A DNA stretch of 46,808 nt from Candidatus Gygaella obscura (GTDB lineage: Bacteria; Omnitrophota; Gorgyraeia; Gygaellales; Gygaellaceae). Positions 17,149-25,618 of this stretch are shown here, piece after piece. The stretch covers positions 119,481 to 166,288 of the forward strand of contig JAVCCR010000032.1 of NCBI GenBank assembly GCA_030765485.1, written 5' to 3'. The notes under the pieces are model-generated. The model made no database searches and was not told the origin of the DNA. It worked only from the letters and a program-made list of their open reading frames with translations. Numbering within the stretch: position 1 is the stretch's first letter; each line of letters opens with the position of its first letter. The position numbers and the translations under genes were made by a program.

Positions 17149-18360
17149 ATGTTTAATTCGATACCAGAAATAATAAACGATATTAAAAACGGCCGAATGG
17201 TTATTGTTGTAGATGACGAGACCAGAGAAAACGAGGGCGATCTTGTTATGGCCGCTTCTTTTGCTGATGCGGAAAATATTAATTTTATGGCTAAATACGG
17301 ACGGGGCCTTATCTGTATTTCAATGGAGGAATCTAGATTGAAGCAACTTGACATTGGCCCTATGGCTGATGTTAATGAAAAAAGGAAAGATAAGTTTTCT
17401 ACTGCCTGGATGGTTTCTGTGGATGCGGCTTCGGGTATTACTACTGGTATTTCTGCATACGATAGAGCGCATACTATCAAGGTTCTTATTGATTCGGTTT
17501 CTAACCCAGAAGATTTGATAAGGCCAGGTCATTTATTTCCTCTCTGTGCCAAAAAAGGCGGGGTATTGGTAAGGGCTGGCCATACTGAGGCTGCGCTTGA
17601 TTTGGCAAAGCTAGCTGGTATTTTTCCTTCAGGTGTAATATGTGAGATAATGAATGAAGATGGCTCTATGAGCAGAACTAAAGATTTAAAGGTTTTTGCT
17701 CAAAAGCACGGTCTTAAGATCTGTAGTATAGCTGAGATTATTAAACACAGAAGAGAAAAGGAAATCTTTATAAAACGAGCTTCCGAAACAACATTACCTA
17801 CTTCTTTTGGAGATTTTAAACTGGTTGGTTATGAATCTTTGATAGATTCTCAGTATCATCTTGCTTTAGTTATGGGGGATTTATCCAAAGTTGATTTAGA
17901 GAATCAAGCTATTTTGGTACGAGTTCATTCTGAATGTTTGACTGGGGATGTGTTTGGTTCGAAAAGATGCGATTGCGGAGAACAACTGCAGAATTCTTTA
18001 CGTATGATTAACGAAGAAGGTTGCGGTGTGGTTTTATATATGCGTCAGGAAGGACGCGGTATAGGATTAGCCAATAAATTAATGGCTTATCATTTGCAGG
18101 ATAAAGGTTTTGATACTGTTCAGGCCAATGAGGCATTGGGTTTTCCTGCGGATTTAAGGGATTACGGAATAGGTGCACAGATTTTGGTTAATTTAGGCAT
18201 AAAAAGAATCAGGCTTTTAACAAATAATCCCCGTAAAATCATCGGTTTAGAAGGTTATGGCTTAAAGGTGGAACAGAGAATTCCCATAAAGGGAACAATG
18301 CATTCTTCCAATGAATTTTATTTAAAGACTAAAAAGGAAAAGTTAGGGCATCTTTTTTAA
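17149..18360 (+). CDS. ribBA: RibBA: 3,4-dihydroxy-2-butanone 4-phosphate synthase / GTP cyclohydrolase II
   Basis: Supplies both precursors of riboflavin: RibB turns ribulose 5-phosphate into dihydroxybutanone phosphate, RibA opens GTP. The N-terminal half shows [31 protein letters not shown] and [16 protein letters not shown]. The C-terminal half shows the zinc site [17 protein letters not shown] and [13 protein letters not shown]. The track starts at 17098, but that ATG is the last part of riboswitch helix P1 and the intervening codons are the terminator hairpin. ATG 17149 gives [18 protein letters not shown], the normal family start, and 403 residues. No Shine-Dalgarno is visible. First gene of the operon ribBA-ribH-nusB-PHP-ribD-ribE. 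Confidence 0.95.
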   Translation: MFNSIPEIINDIKNGRMVIVVDDETRENEGDLVMAASFADAENINFMAKYGRGLICISMEESRLKQLDIGPMADVNEKRKDKFSTAWMVSVDAASGITTGISAYDRAHTIKVLIDSVSNPEDLIRPGHLFPLCAKKGGVLVRAGHTEAALDLAKLAGIFPSGVICEIMNEDGSMSRTKDLKVFAQKHGLKICSIAEIIKHRREKEIFIKRASETTLPTSFGDFKLVGYESLIDSQYHLALVMGDLSKVDLENQAILVRVHSECLTGDVFGSKRCDCGEQLQNSLRMINEEGCGVVLYMRQEGRGIGLANKLMAYHLQDKGFDTVQANEALGFPADLRDYGIGAQILVNLGIKRIRLLTNNPRKIIGLEGYGLKVEQRIPIKGTMHSSNEFYLKTKKEKLGHLF

Positions 18361-18373
18361 AAAAGGAGGGTAT

Positions 18374-18841
18374 ATGAAAAAAGTTTTACAAGGTGATTTG
18401 ATAGTTAAGGGTAAAAAAGTTGGTATAGTTGTTTCACGGTTTAATGATTTTTTTACCCAGAAACTGCTTGATGGTTGTATAGATACTCTTATCAGGCATG
18501 GTATATCAGAAAGTGATATTGAAGTTATTTGGGTGCCGGGTGCATTCGAGATACCTCAGGTTGCTTCTTTGATTGCAAAGGCTAAAAAAGTAGACGCAGT
18601 TATTTGTTTAGGTGTTATAATAAGAGGTGCTACGCCTCATTTTGATTATATTGCCGGTGAAGCCGCTAAAGGTATATCAAAAGTATCTTTATCTTCTCAA
18701 ATACCCGTTACTTTCGGTGTAGTTACCGCTGATAATTTAGAACAGGCTATAGAACGCTGCGGTACAAAAGAAGGCAATAAGGGTAAAGATGCAGCCCTTA
18801 ATGCAATAGAGATGATTAATTTGTTAAAGAAAATTAAATAA
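18374..18841 (+). CDS. ribH: 6,7-dimethyl-8-ribityllumazine synthase
   Basis: Condenses dihydroxybutanone phosphate with 5-amino-6-ribitylaminouracil to give lumazine, the penultimate riboflavin step; the family forms pentamers or 60-mer capsids. Motifs: [47 protein letters not shown] (with the catalytic histidine) and [21 protein letters not shown] good Shine-Dalgarno (AAAGGAGGG) precedes the ATG. The 155 residues are standard. Thirteen bases after ribBA. Confidence 0.97.
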   Translation: MKKVLQGDLIVKGKKVGIVVSRFNDFFTQKLLDGCIDTLIRHGISESDIEVIWVPGAFEIPQVASLIAKAKKVDAVICLGVIIRGATPHFDYIAGEAAKGISKVSLSSQIPVTFGVVTADNLEQAIERCGTKEGNKGKDAALNAIEMINLLKKIK

Positions 18842-18862
18842 CTATTTAAACAGTAATTTTCG

Positions 18863-19300
18863 ATGAGGAAACGAACCCTTTCTAGAGAAACTGCTTTGAA
18901 GATTCTTTATCAGCTGGATGTAGTCTATAAACAAGAGCAGGATATCCATATGATTATAGATAATTTTTTCAGCGAGCAAGATATCAGAGATGAAAAGATA
19001 AAGGATTTTGCTTTTAAATTGGTAAAGGGCGTTAAGGACAATTTTGATTTGATTGATAAAAAAATAAGCGAGTATGCTACTAATTGGGAACTTGACAGGA
19101 TGGCTGTGGTTGACAAAAATATCTTAAGAATTGGTTGTTTAGAATTGATTTTTTTAAGCGATATTCCTATTAAAGTTGCTATAAATGAAGCTGTTGAGAT
19201 GGCAAAAAAGTATTCTGGCGTAGAATCGGGAAAGTTTGTTAACGGGATTCTCGACAGGATAAAATCAGAGCGCCTAAAACCAAAAACCACTCCCGTTTAA
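18863..19300 (+). CDS. nusB: Transcription antitermination factor NusB
   Basis: RNA-binding helical protein that with NusE (S10) assembles on boxA to keep RNA polymerase going through rRNA operons. MRKRTLSRETALKILYQLDV and the C-terminal PIKVAINEAVEMAKKYSGVE..KFVNGILDRI are diagnostic. The 145 residues fit. It lies directly after ribH, an arrangement common in bacteria, and therefore probably shares the FMN-controlled transcript. No promoter of its own is obvious in the 21-base gap. Confidence 0.95.
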   Translation: MRKRTLSRETALKILYQLDVVYKQEQDIHMIIDNFFSEQDIRDEKIKDFAFKLVKGVKDNFDLIDKKISEYATNWELDRMAVVDKNILRIGCLELIFLSDIPIKVAINEAVEMAKKYSGVESGKFVNGILDRIKSERLKPKTTPV

Positions 19301-19317
19301 CTTCTTTTACTTGTTTT

Positions 19318-20145
19318 ATGAAATACGCAGACCTGCATCTGCATACATATTTTTCAGATGGTACATATAGCGTTGAAGAACTAATCAAACAGGCTGTCGA
19401 ACAAGACCTTTCTTGTATTGCCATAACCGATCATGATACTATCGATGGGTATATTTATCTTAAGAATAATTTATCTAAATTTCCTTTGGAGGTAATTTGC
19501 GGTATTGAGCTTACTTGTGATATGAATGGTAAAGAGGTTCATATCCTAGGTTATTTTCTTGATTATAAAAATCGCGCCCTATTGGATACTTGTGATTCTA
19601 TAAAAAAAGACCGCAAAAAACGAATCCAGGATATGGTTCTTAAATTAAAAGATTTAGGTATTGGTCTTGATTCTAAAGATGTGTTTGATTTGGCGAAAAA
19701 AGGGGTTGTGGGAAGATTGCATCTTGCCAGAGTTATGGTGGAGAAGGGTTATTGCAGTTCGATAAAAGAAGCTTTTTTAAAATATATCGGGGATGAATCT
19801 CCGGCATACATAAACAGGTTTTTATTGACGCCTGAAAAGGCTGTTAAGCTGATTATACAGGCAAAGGGAATTCCTGTGCTGGCGCATCCGTATATGCTGC
19901 AAAAAAATGGTTCCATAGATGCACTTATTGATGCCGGTATTAAGGGTATAGAGGTTTATTATCCTGAACATAGAAAAAAACAGATAAAAGAATTTTTGGG
20001 TATTGCTAAGAGAAATAATTTATTGGTTACTGGCGGTTCAGATTGTCACGGTAATGCAAAATCATCAAAATTAATTGGTCGGATAAGATTACCTTATTCT
20101 TTTGTGGAAGAGCTGAAAAAGAATAAAAGCAAAAATGAAGAATAA
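19318..20145 (+). CDS. PHP-domain phosphoesterase (RNase AM / YciV-like)
   Basis: Metal-dependent PHP phosphoesterase. Family members act as 5'-to-3' exoribonuclease on short RNA (RNase AM) or as 3',5'-nucleoside bisphosphate phosphatases. Metal-binding motifs in order: DLHLHTYFSDGTY, AITDHDTIDG, GIELTCD, LAHPYM and GGSDCHG. An inserted helical region (about 115-165) is as in the YciV subfamily. The 275 residues fit. It lies between nusB and ribD and overlaps ribD by 11 bases, so it is inside the riboflavin operon. No HAD-type enzyme for the riboflavin dephosphorylation step is seen in the window, which makes this a candidate. That role is inference only. Confidence 0.87.
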   Translation: MKYADLHLHTYFSDGTYSVEELIKQAVEQDLSCIAITDHDTIDGYIYLKNNLSKFPLEVICGIELTCDMNGKEVHILGYFLDYKNRALLDTCDSIKKDRKKRIQDMVLKLKDLGIGLDSKDVFDLAKKGVVGRLHLARVMVEKGYCSSIKEAFLKYIGDESPAYINRFLLTPEKAVKLIIQAKGIPVLAHPYMLQKNGSIDALIDAGIKGIEVYYPEHRKKQIKEFLGIAKRNNLLVTGGSDCHGNAKSSKLIGRIRLPYSFVEELKKNKSKNEE

Positions 20146-21226
20146 AGATAAAGCATATATGTCTTTGGCATTATCATTTTCTTTGCGCGCCAAGGGAAAA
20201 ACCTTTCCTAACCCTCTTGTTGGAGCAGTATTGGTAAAAAATAACCGTATAATTTCTCAGGGGTATCATAAAAAAGCCGGTAGCGACCATGCAGAAATAG
20301 TTGCTTTAAAAAAGGCTGGTAAAAGAGCCAAGGGAGCAACTCTTTATATTACTCTTGAGCCATGTACGCATCACGGTAGGACGCCTCCTTGCGTAAAAGA
20401 AATTATTAAATTCGGCATAAAAAGAGTGGTTGTTGGGATGTTGGATCCGAATCCTATAAATACTTTGAGAGGAAAAGCAATTCTTAAAAGCCATGGTATA
20501 AAAGTTAAAACGGGTGTTCTTGAAAAGGAAGTTAAGAAGGTCAATAGGTGGTTTATTAAGTATATTACTAAAGGTATACCTTATGTTACGGTTAAGGTTG
20601 GCCAAAGTCTTGATGGTAGGATTGCTACTAGTCGTTTCCAGTCAAAATGGATAACTTCTGATAAGGCAAGAAGTTTCTCACATAGACAAAGGCGTTATTT
20701 TGATTCGGTAATGTTAGGAATAAATACTGTTATAAAAGACGATCCTCGTTTAAAAGAATTTAAAACTAAGATAATAATTGATTCCAATCTCAGGATTCCT
20801 TTAAACTCTAAGTTATTTGACGGATCCTCTAGGGTTATTATTGCCTGTATTAATTCCAGGATGAAAGAATTAGAAGGTATGGTTGGTAAGATAGACCATC
20901 TGAAACAAAAAAATGTAACGATTATTAAACTAAAGCAAAAAAAAGGGAAAGTTGACTTAAAGCAGTTGATGAGAAAACTGGCAGATCTGGAGATTTCCAA
21001 TATTTTGGTTGAGGGTGGAGGAGAATTAATTGGTTCTCTTTTTGATAATAAACTTGTGGATAGGATTATGTTTTTTGTTGCTCCTAAGATTATTGGAGGG
21101 AAGACAGCTGTTAGTTCAGTGGAAGGACAAGGCAATGATCTTCTTTATCATTCCGCAAAGATTAATAATTTAACTGTAAAACAAATATCCTGTGATTATT
21201 TATTCGATGGGGAGGTAGAGTACTGA
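20135..21226 (+). CDS. ribD: RibD: bifunctional pyrimidine deaminase / reductase
   Basis: Catalyses deamination and then side-chain reduction of the GTP-derived pyrimidine in riboflavin synthesis. The N-terminal deaminase has HAEIVALKKAG and the zinc-binding LEPCTHHGRTPPC. The C-terminal reductase (about 150-360) has VGQSLDGRIAT, WITSDKAR, GINTVIKDDPRL and LVEGGGELIGS. The 363 residues fit. The start chosen (20135) gives MKNKDKAYMSLAL; the ATG at 20159 would also keep the domain. It overlaps the PHP gene by 11 bases and ribE by one (TGATG). Confidence 0.95.
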   Translation: MKNKDKAYMSLALSFSLRAKGKTFPNPLVGAVLVKNNRIISQGYHKKAGSDHAEIVALKKAGKRAKGATLYITLEPCTHHGRTPPCVKEIIKFGIKRVVVGMLDPNPINTLRGKAILKSHGIKVKTGVLEKEVKKVNRWFIKYITKGIPYVTVKVGQSLDGRIATSRFQSKWITSDKARSFSHRQRRYFDSVMLGINTVIKDDPRLKEFKTKIIIDSNLRIPLNSKLFDGSSRVIIACINSRMKELEGMVGKIDHLKQKNVTIIKLKQKKGKVDLKQLMRKLADLEISNILVEGGGELIGSLFDNKLVDRIMFFVAPKIIGGKTAVSSVEGQGNDLLYHSAKINNLTVKQISCDYLFDGEVEY

Positions 21227-21858
21227 TGTTTACCGGAATCATTGAAGAAATTGGCTGTATAAAAGAAAAAAAAGAGTCCTGTGGGTTCTTAAGTCTTTTG
21301 ATCAATACGGATTCTATCTATAAAAAACTTAATCTTGGTGATAGCGTGAGTGTTAACGGCGTATGCTTGACCGTTAAGGCAATAACGGGAAATTGCTTGA
21401 GTTTTGATGTTATGGAAGAGACGTTAAAGAAAACTAATCTCGGCATGCTTAGTATTAAGGATTTTGTAAATCTTGAGACTGCTTTAAAGGCACAGGATAT
21501 GCTTAGTGGACATTTTGTTACGGGTCATATTGATACTACTGTTAAGATAGCAGGGATTGCTAGTGATAGGACTTCTATAGAATTGATTTTAGAAGATGAA
21601 TTTAGGAGTTTTGTTGTGGAAAAAGGATCTGTTGCTCTAGATGGAATTAGTCTGACTATAGGTTCTGTTACTAAAAATGGTTTTATTGTTTATCTTATTC
21701 CTTTTAGCCTGGGGCATACCAATTTAAAATATATGAAGAAGAATTCCTTTCTCAATCTTGAATGTGATATTTTGGCTAAATACGTTCAAAATGCCTTCCA
21801 AAACAAGAGTAAATCTACCATAAGCGGGTCTTTTCTTAAGGAGCACGGTTTTATCTAA
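21226..21858 (+). CDS. ribE: Riboflavin synthase alpha subunit
   Basis: Dismutates two molecules of 6,7-dimethyl-8-ribityllumazine to riboflavin and the pyrimidine precursor. Two tandem lumazine-binding barrels are visible: MFTGIIEEIG...GDSVSVNGVCLTV, then MLSGHFVTGHIDTTVKI...GSVALDGISLTIG. The 210 residues are typical. Its ATG overlaps the ribD stop (TGATG). It is the last riboflavin gene of the operon. A weak hairpin (ACGGTTTT / GAAAGCCGT) spans its end but lacks a T run. Confidence 0.96.
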   Translation: MFTGIIEEIGCIKEKKESCGFLSLLINTDSIYKKLNLGDSVSVNGVCLTVKAITGNCLSFDVMEETLKKTNLGMLSIKDFVNLETALKAQDMLSGHFVTGHIDTTVKIAGIASDRTSIELILEDEFRSFVVEKGSVALDGISLTIGSVTKNGFIVYLIPFSLGHTNLKYMKKNSFLNLECDILAKYVQNAFQNKSKSTISGSFLKEHGFI

Positions 21859-21862
21859 GAAG

Positions 21863-21891
21863 TTGCGAAAGCCGTAAATTTGTGTTAAACT
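21863..21891 (+). promoter_or_regulatory. Possible promoter of the DUF72 gene
   Basis: TTGCGA (21863-21868), 17 bases, TAAACT (21886-21891). The -10 ends ten bases before the ATG at 21902 and no Shine-Dalgarno lies between, so the transcript would have almost no leader. Both boxes are imperfect. Confidence 0.35.
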
Positions 21892-21901
21892 AACTTTTTA
21901 G

Positions 21902-22618
21902 ATGGCAAGGGTTTATATCGGAACAAGCGGTTGGAATTACCCGCATTGGAAAGGTATTTTTTATACCAAAGATTTAAAAGAAAGCGATTGGCTAAAGTAC
22001 TATTCGCAGTTTTTCAACTGCGTAGAAATAAATGTTACTTTCTATCGTTTAGTAAAAGAAAAAACATTTAAGACTTGGTATGCTGATACCCCAGAAAAAT
22101 TTGGTTTTACAGTTAAAGGTTCAAGATATATCACGCATATTAAAAGATTAAAAGGTGTTGAAAAGCCGCTTGAGGTTTTTTTAAAAAGTATTGTTCCTTT
22201 AAAGGAGAAATTAATTGCTTTACTTTGGCAGTTTCCGCCAAATTACAAAGCAAATATTTTAGAGTTAGAGATTTTTTTAAAGATGTTAAAACTAACGGGA
22301 ATAAGACAGGTTTTTGAGTTTAGGAATGATAATTGTTTTAATAAAGATATTTTTGCATTGCTGAAAAAGTTTAGAGCTTGTCTTTGTTTGGCCGATTCAA
22401 GCCGTTACAGATTAGAAAACCAAGATTTAACAGATTTTTATTATTTAAGGTTGCATGGAAGAGGTTCTTTGTACAAAACAAATTATAGCATACAGGCGCT
22501 TCGAGAATATGTCAGGCTTATTAAAAAAAGCAAAAAAGATAGTTTTGTGTTTTTTAATAATGATTTTAACGGTTTTGCCGTTAAGAATGCTCTAAGGTTT
22601 AAGAAATTATTAAAATAG
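21902..22618 (+). CDS. DUF72 family protein
   Basis: Member of the widespread DUF72 (YecE-like) family of TIM-barrel proteins whose biochemical function is not established. MARVYIGTSGWNYPHWKGIFY at the start, FNCVEINVTFYRL, FGFTVKGSRYITHIKRL, LLWQFPPNYK, VFEFRN and YYLRLHGRG are the family pattern. The end keeps VFFNND..G.AVKNAL. The 238 residues are typical. It lies between the riboflavin operon and tRNA-Pro with no coupling to either, so context suggests no role. Confidence 0.9.
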   Translation: MARVYIGTSGWNYPHWKGIFYTKDLKESDWLKYYSQFFNCVEINVTFYRLVKEKTFKTWYADTPEKFGFTVKGSRYITHIKRLKGVEKPLEVFLKSIVPLKEKLIALLWQFPPNYKANILELEIFLKMLKLTGIRQVFEFRNDNCFNKDIFALLKKFRACLCLADSSRYRLENQDLTDFYYLRLHGRGSLYKTNYSIQALREYVRLIKKSKKDSFVFFNNDFNGFAVKNALRFKKLLK

Positions 22619-22623
22619 TTTTT

Positions 22624-22698
22624 CGGGGAGTGGCTCAGTTTGGCTAGAGCGCAACGTTCGGGACGTTGAGGTCGTGGGTTCAAGTCCCGCCTCCCCGA
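22624..22698 (+). tRNA. tRNA-Pro (anticodon CGG)
   Basis: Complete cloverleaf. Acceptor CGGGGAG pairs with CTCCCCG plus discriminator A; D stem GCTC/GAGC; anticodon stem CAACG/CGTTG with loop TTCGGGA, so anticodon CGG at 22659-22661; T arm GTGGG-TTCAAGT-CCCGC. After the discriminator the DNA reads CAA rather than CCA, so the CCA end must be added after transcription. A CCA-adding enzyme is encoded at 27.1 kb. Confidence 0.97.
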
Positions 22699-22711
22699 CA
22701 AGTAAACAGAT

Positions 22712-22984
22712 ATGAAAAAACATGTAAAAGTAATTTATTCAGGTCGTGTTCAAGGTGTTGGTTTTAGGTATAATATAGATAATATTGCTAAGGTTATGAA
22801 CGTTTATGGATGGATTAAAAATTTAGAGGATGGCCGGGTGATACTTGTTGCTGAGGATAAGAAAGCTGTGTTGGAGAAGTTTTTAGACCAGATTAATAAT
22901 TTTTTTTCCGACTATATAAAGAAAACAAACGTAGAATGGTCTGATGCAATAGAAGATTTTAATATTTTTGAAGTTAAATTCTAG
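22712..22984 (+). CDS. acyP: Acylphosphatase
   Basis: Small enzyme hydrolysing acyl phosphates such as acetyl or carbamoyl phosphate. The catalytic arginine is in SGRVQGVGFRYNI and the catalytic asparagine in VYGWIKNLEDGRV. The 90 residues are exactly typical. It follows tRNA-Pro by 13 bases. The 142 bases between it and ligA hold no recognisable promoter or gene. Confidence 0.95.
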   Translation: MKKHVKVIYSGRVQGVGFRYNIDNIAKVMNVYGWIKNLEDGRVILVAEDKKAVLEKFLDQINNFFSDYIKKTNVEWSDAIEDFNIFEVKF

Positions 22985-23126
22985 CGCGTTATTCAATCTT
23001 TTGTTCATTTAATTGTAGATAAGCAGATTTTAAAAAAGTAAGATAAGTTTTAGAATCAACAAATAATGATATTTAAGATAAGTCTACCTGTTTTTTTGGC
23101 AACCGTTTTCTAAATCGTCAATAAAG

Positions 23127-25121
23127 ATGGTAAAAGATTACAAAAAAGCAATAGAGAAGCTTAAAAAAATTATCAGGCATCATGATTATCTTTATTATGT
23201 TTTATCTAGTCCAGAGATATCTGATAAGGAATACGACGATTTAATAAAAAAACTAAAATATTTAGAAAAAAGATCCCCTCAATATAGAACTGAAGATTCT
23301 CCTTCCGCCAGAGTAGGTAGTGATATTGTTAAAGGTTTTAGGACGGTTAGACATAAAACGAAGATGCTTTCTTTGGAAAATGCCTATTCATTTGAAGAAT
23401 TATACGATTGGGATAAGAGAATAAAAAAAATTCTAGAAAAGGATGAAAATCTAGAATATGTGACTGAACTTAAGATTGACGGTGTCAGCGCTAATTTAAC
23501 TTACAAAAAGTCTTCTTTGGTAATAGCTTCTACCCGTGGAAATGGTGATATGGGAGAGGATGTTACCGTTAATATAAAAACAATTCGTTCTATACCTCTT
23601 GTTTTGTTAGGAAATAATTATCCTGATTTGATTGAGATAAGAGGAGAGGTTTATATGAACAGGGTTGGTTTCAATGCACTGAATAGACAACGTAAATCCG
23701 AAGGTATTGATTTGTTTGCAAATCTCAGGAATGCGGCCAGCGGGTCATTGAAACTTTTAGATACGAAAGTTACCGCAGATAGAAAACTTAAATTCTTTGC
23801 GCATTCTCTTGGCGAAATCAATGGTTTAGGTATTTTCTCCCAAAAAGAATTTATGAATAATTTAAAGAGCTGGGGCGTGCCTGTTAATCCTCATGTTAAA
23901 TTGTGCAAGACGCTTCAGGAGGTCGTAAAATATTGTGAATATTGGCAGGGTCATAAGGATGGTTTGGATTATGATATTGACGGAGTTGTGGTTAAAATAA
24001 ACAGTCTAAGACAACAAAAGATTTTAGGGGCTACTTTAAAAAGTCCACGCTGGGCAATTGCCTATAAGTTTCCGGCGCAACAGGCAACTACAGATATTCT
24101 TGATATAACTTTTGGTGTTGGTAGGACTGGTATAATTACACCAGTGGCAAAACTTAAACCCGTAGAGTGCGCAGGAGTAGTTATAAAACACGCAACTTTG
24201 CATAATTTTGATGAAATAAAAAGACTTAATATAAAAATAGGCGATAAGGTTTTAATAGAGAGAGCCGGTGATGTTATCCCCAAGATAATCAAGGTTGTTA
24301 AGTCTAAAAAAGGGAAAAGCATTCTGCCTCCTAAGAAATGTCCTACGTGTTCTGGAAAAGTTGTAAAAGAAAAAGATGAAGATGTTGCTTGGCGCTGCAT
24401 TAATCCTGTGTGCTCCCAGCAGATTGAGGCGAAATTGCTGCACTTTACTTCAAAACAGGCCATGGATATTGAAGGCATGGGGGATGCAGTTATTGCGCAG
24501 TTGGTAAAACTAGGATTAGTGAAGGATTTTGCAGATATATATGAATTAAAAAATAAAGATTTAGAAAAATTAGATTTATTTAAAGATAAAAAAATTAATA
24601 ATCTGCTTTTGGCGATTGAAAAAAGTAAAAAAAGATCTCTATCTCATTTTGTCTATGGCTTAGGCATAAGGCATGTGGGGGAAAAGGCTGCTTTTGTATT
24701 ATCCAGCCACTTTGTCACATTAGAGAAGATCATGAAGGCAAAAAAAAGTGATTTACAGTCAATCCATGAGATAGGTTCAGTTATGGCCGAATCGATCATA
24801 GATTATTTTTCTCAAGTTAAAGCTACTCGTATTATAAGCCAGCTAAAATTATTAGATTTGCAATTCTTAAAAGAAGATTCAGTTATTAATCAAGGACCTT
24901 TGAAGGCTAAAATAGTTGTTTTTACCGGCGAATTAAAGAATTTTACGCGGCCAGAAGCACAAAATCTTGTGAGAAGACACGGAGGGAATTTTTCTTCTTC
25001 TGTGAGCAGTAAAACTGATTTTGTTATTGTTGGGGAAAATCCCGGTTCGAAATTAGATAAGGCAAAACGTTTGGGTGTTGTTATTATTTATGAAAGTGAA
25101 TTTAAGGAGATGTTGAAATGA
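23127..25121 (+). CDS. ligA: NAD-dependent DNA ligase
   Basis: Seals nicks during replication and repair using NAD, releasing NMN. Order: domain Ia (Y/H contacts in HHDYLYYVL..PEISDKEYDDL), adenylation domain with active-site K116 in ELKIDGVSA, OB fold, a four-cysteine zinc finger (CPTCSGKV...CINPVCSQ), helix-hairpin-helix repeats (FVYGLGIRHVGEKAA, IHEIGSVMAESI) and a C-terminal BRCT domain (GELKNFTRPEAQNLVRRHGG). At 664 residues it is complete. Its stop overlaps the next start by four bases (ATGA). Confidence 0.97.
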   Translation: MVKDYKKAIEKLKKIIRHHDYLYYVLSSPEISDKEYDDLIKKLKYLEKRSPQYRTEDSPSARVGSDIVKGFRTVRHKTKMLSLENAYSFEELYDWDKRIKKILEKDENLEYVTELKIDGVSANLTYKKSSLVIASTRGNGDMGEDVTVNIKTIRSIPLVLLGNNYPDLIEIRGEVYMNRVGFNALNRQRKSEGIDLFANLRNAASGSLKLLDTKVTADRKLKFFAHSLGEINGLGIFSQKEFMNNLKSWGVPVNPHVKLCKTLQEVVKYCEYWQGHKDGLDYDIDGVVVKINSLRQQKILGATLKSPRWAIAYKFPAQQATTDILDITFGVGRTGIITPVAKLKPVECAGVVIKHATLHNFDEIKRLNIKIGDKVLIERAGDVIPKIIKVVKSKKGKSILPPKKCPTCSGKVVKEKDEDVAWRCINPVCSQQIEAKLLHFTSKQAMDIEGMGDAVIAQLVKLGLVKDFADIYELKNKDLEKLDLFKDKKINNLLLAIEKSKKRSLSHFVYGLGIRHVGEKAAFVLSSHFVTLEKIMKAKKSDLQSIHEIGSVMAESIIDYFSQVKATRIISQLKLLDLQFLKEDSVINQGPLKAKIVVFTGELKNFTRPEAQNLVRRHGGNFSSSVSSKTDFVIVGENPGSKLDKAKRLGVVIIYESEFKEMLK

Positions 25122-25618
25122 TCAGAACTTTATTTTATATCTGTTTAGTTGGTTGTTTTTTATGCGTAAATTTGGGTTGCGAGGCTTTTGCTAAAAAATT
25201 TGTAAGAAAACCTAAAAAGAATGAGCAGTCGATTGAGATAGTACTAGAGCCTCGGGAATATCCAGAAAGTCCTTTGCCGAATGAGGATTTGTATCGTCAG
25301 AGGTTTACATTCTGGAAATACTGGCAGGATGAATTGATAAATTCTCTTTATCTAGGAGGTAACAGAAAAAAACAAATAGAAGCAGTGAATTATTCTATTG
25401 AGTTTTTAAACTCACTGAAGAAATTATTGTCTCAAGAGCCAAGTGAAAGGATAGATTTAGAGTTGGCTCAATTGGAAAAGGTGAAAACGTGCCTGGGGAA
25501 AGCATTTATTTCTAATGATGATCTAAGAAGAATTAAACGACAGCTGGAAAAGCAGAAGTTTAGAATTGACAGAAATTTTGTTTTTTCCAATATTGAAAGA
25601 GACCTTTTAAGCCAATGA
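25118..25618 (+). CDS. Small exported protein or lipoprotein of unknown function
   Basis: I do not recognise a family. Residues 1-26 form a signal peptide (IRTLFYICLVGCFLCVNLGC): the LGC could be a lipoprotein site, though the residue at -3 is Asn, and AFA-K just after would suit signal peptidase I. The mature part is charged and helical, with FTFWKYWQDELI, an SIEFLNSLKKLLSQ segment and LEKVKTCLGKAF, consistent with a small helical bundle. It overlaps ligA upstream and the metallo-hydrolase downstream by four bases each (ATGA), so it is translated as part of that chain. The location is predicted cell envelope; the function is unknown. Confidence 0.75.
   Translation: MIRTLFYICLVGCFLCVNLGCEAFAKKFVRKPKKNEQSIEIVLEPREYPESPLPNEDLYRQRFTFWKYWQDELINSLYLGGNRKKQIEAVNYSIEFLNSLKKLLSQEPSERIDLELAQLEKVKTCLGKAFISNDDLRRIKRQLEKQKFRIDRNFVFSNIERDLLSQ

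Noticed and set aside
17098-18360. 420-residue RibBA beginning at 17098
   Set aside because: That ATG is inside riboswitch helix P1 and the next codons are the terminator hairpin. ATG 17149 gives the usual N-terminus.
21847-21877. Possible terminator after ribE (ACGGTTTT / GAAAGCCGT)
   Set aside because: Long loop, a wobble pair and no T run; it also overlaps the candidate DUF72 promoter.
22566-22584. Perfect 7-bp inverted repeat TTAACGG-TTTTG-CCGTTAA near the end of the DUF72 gene
   Set aside because: It is inside coding sequence and has no T run; probably chance or a weak hairpin. The weak TTGCCG/TTTAAG promoter over it, ahead of tRNA-Pro, is also not convincing.
22483-22701. Minus-strand 72-residue ORF starting MSGRRDLNPRPQ
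   Set aside because: This is the well-known false protein read from the antisense strand of a tRNA, here tRNA-Pro.
23060-23126. Possible ligA promoter TTGGCA-N17-CAATAA
   Set aside because: The -10 matches the consensus at only two positions.
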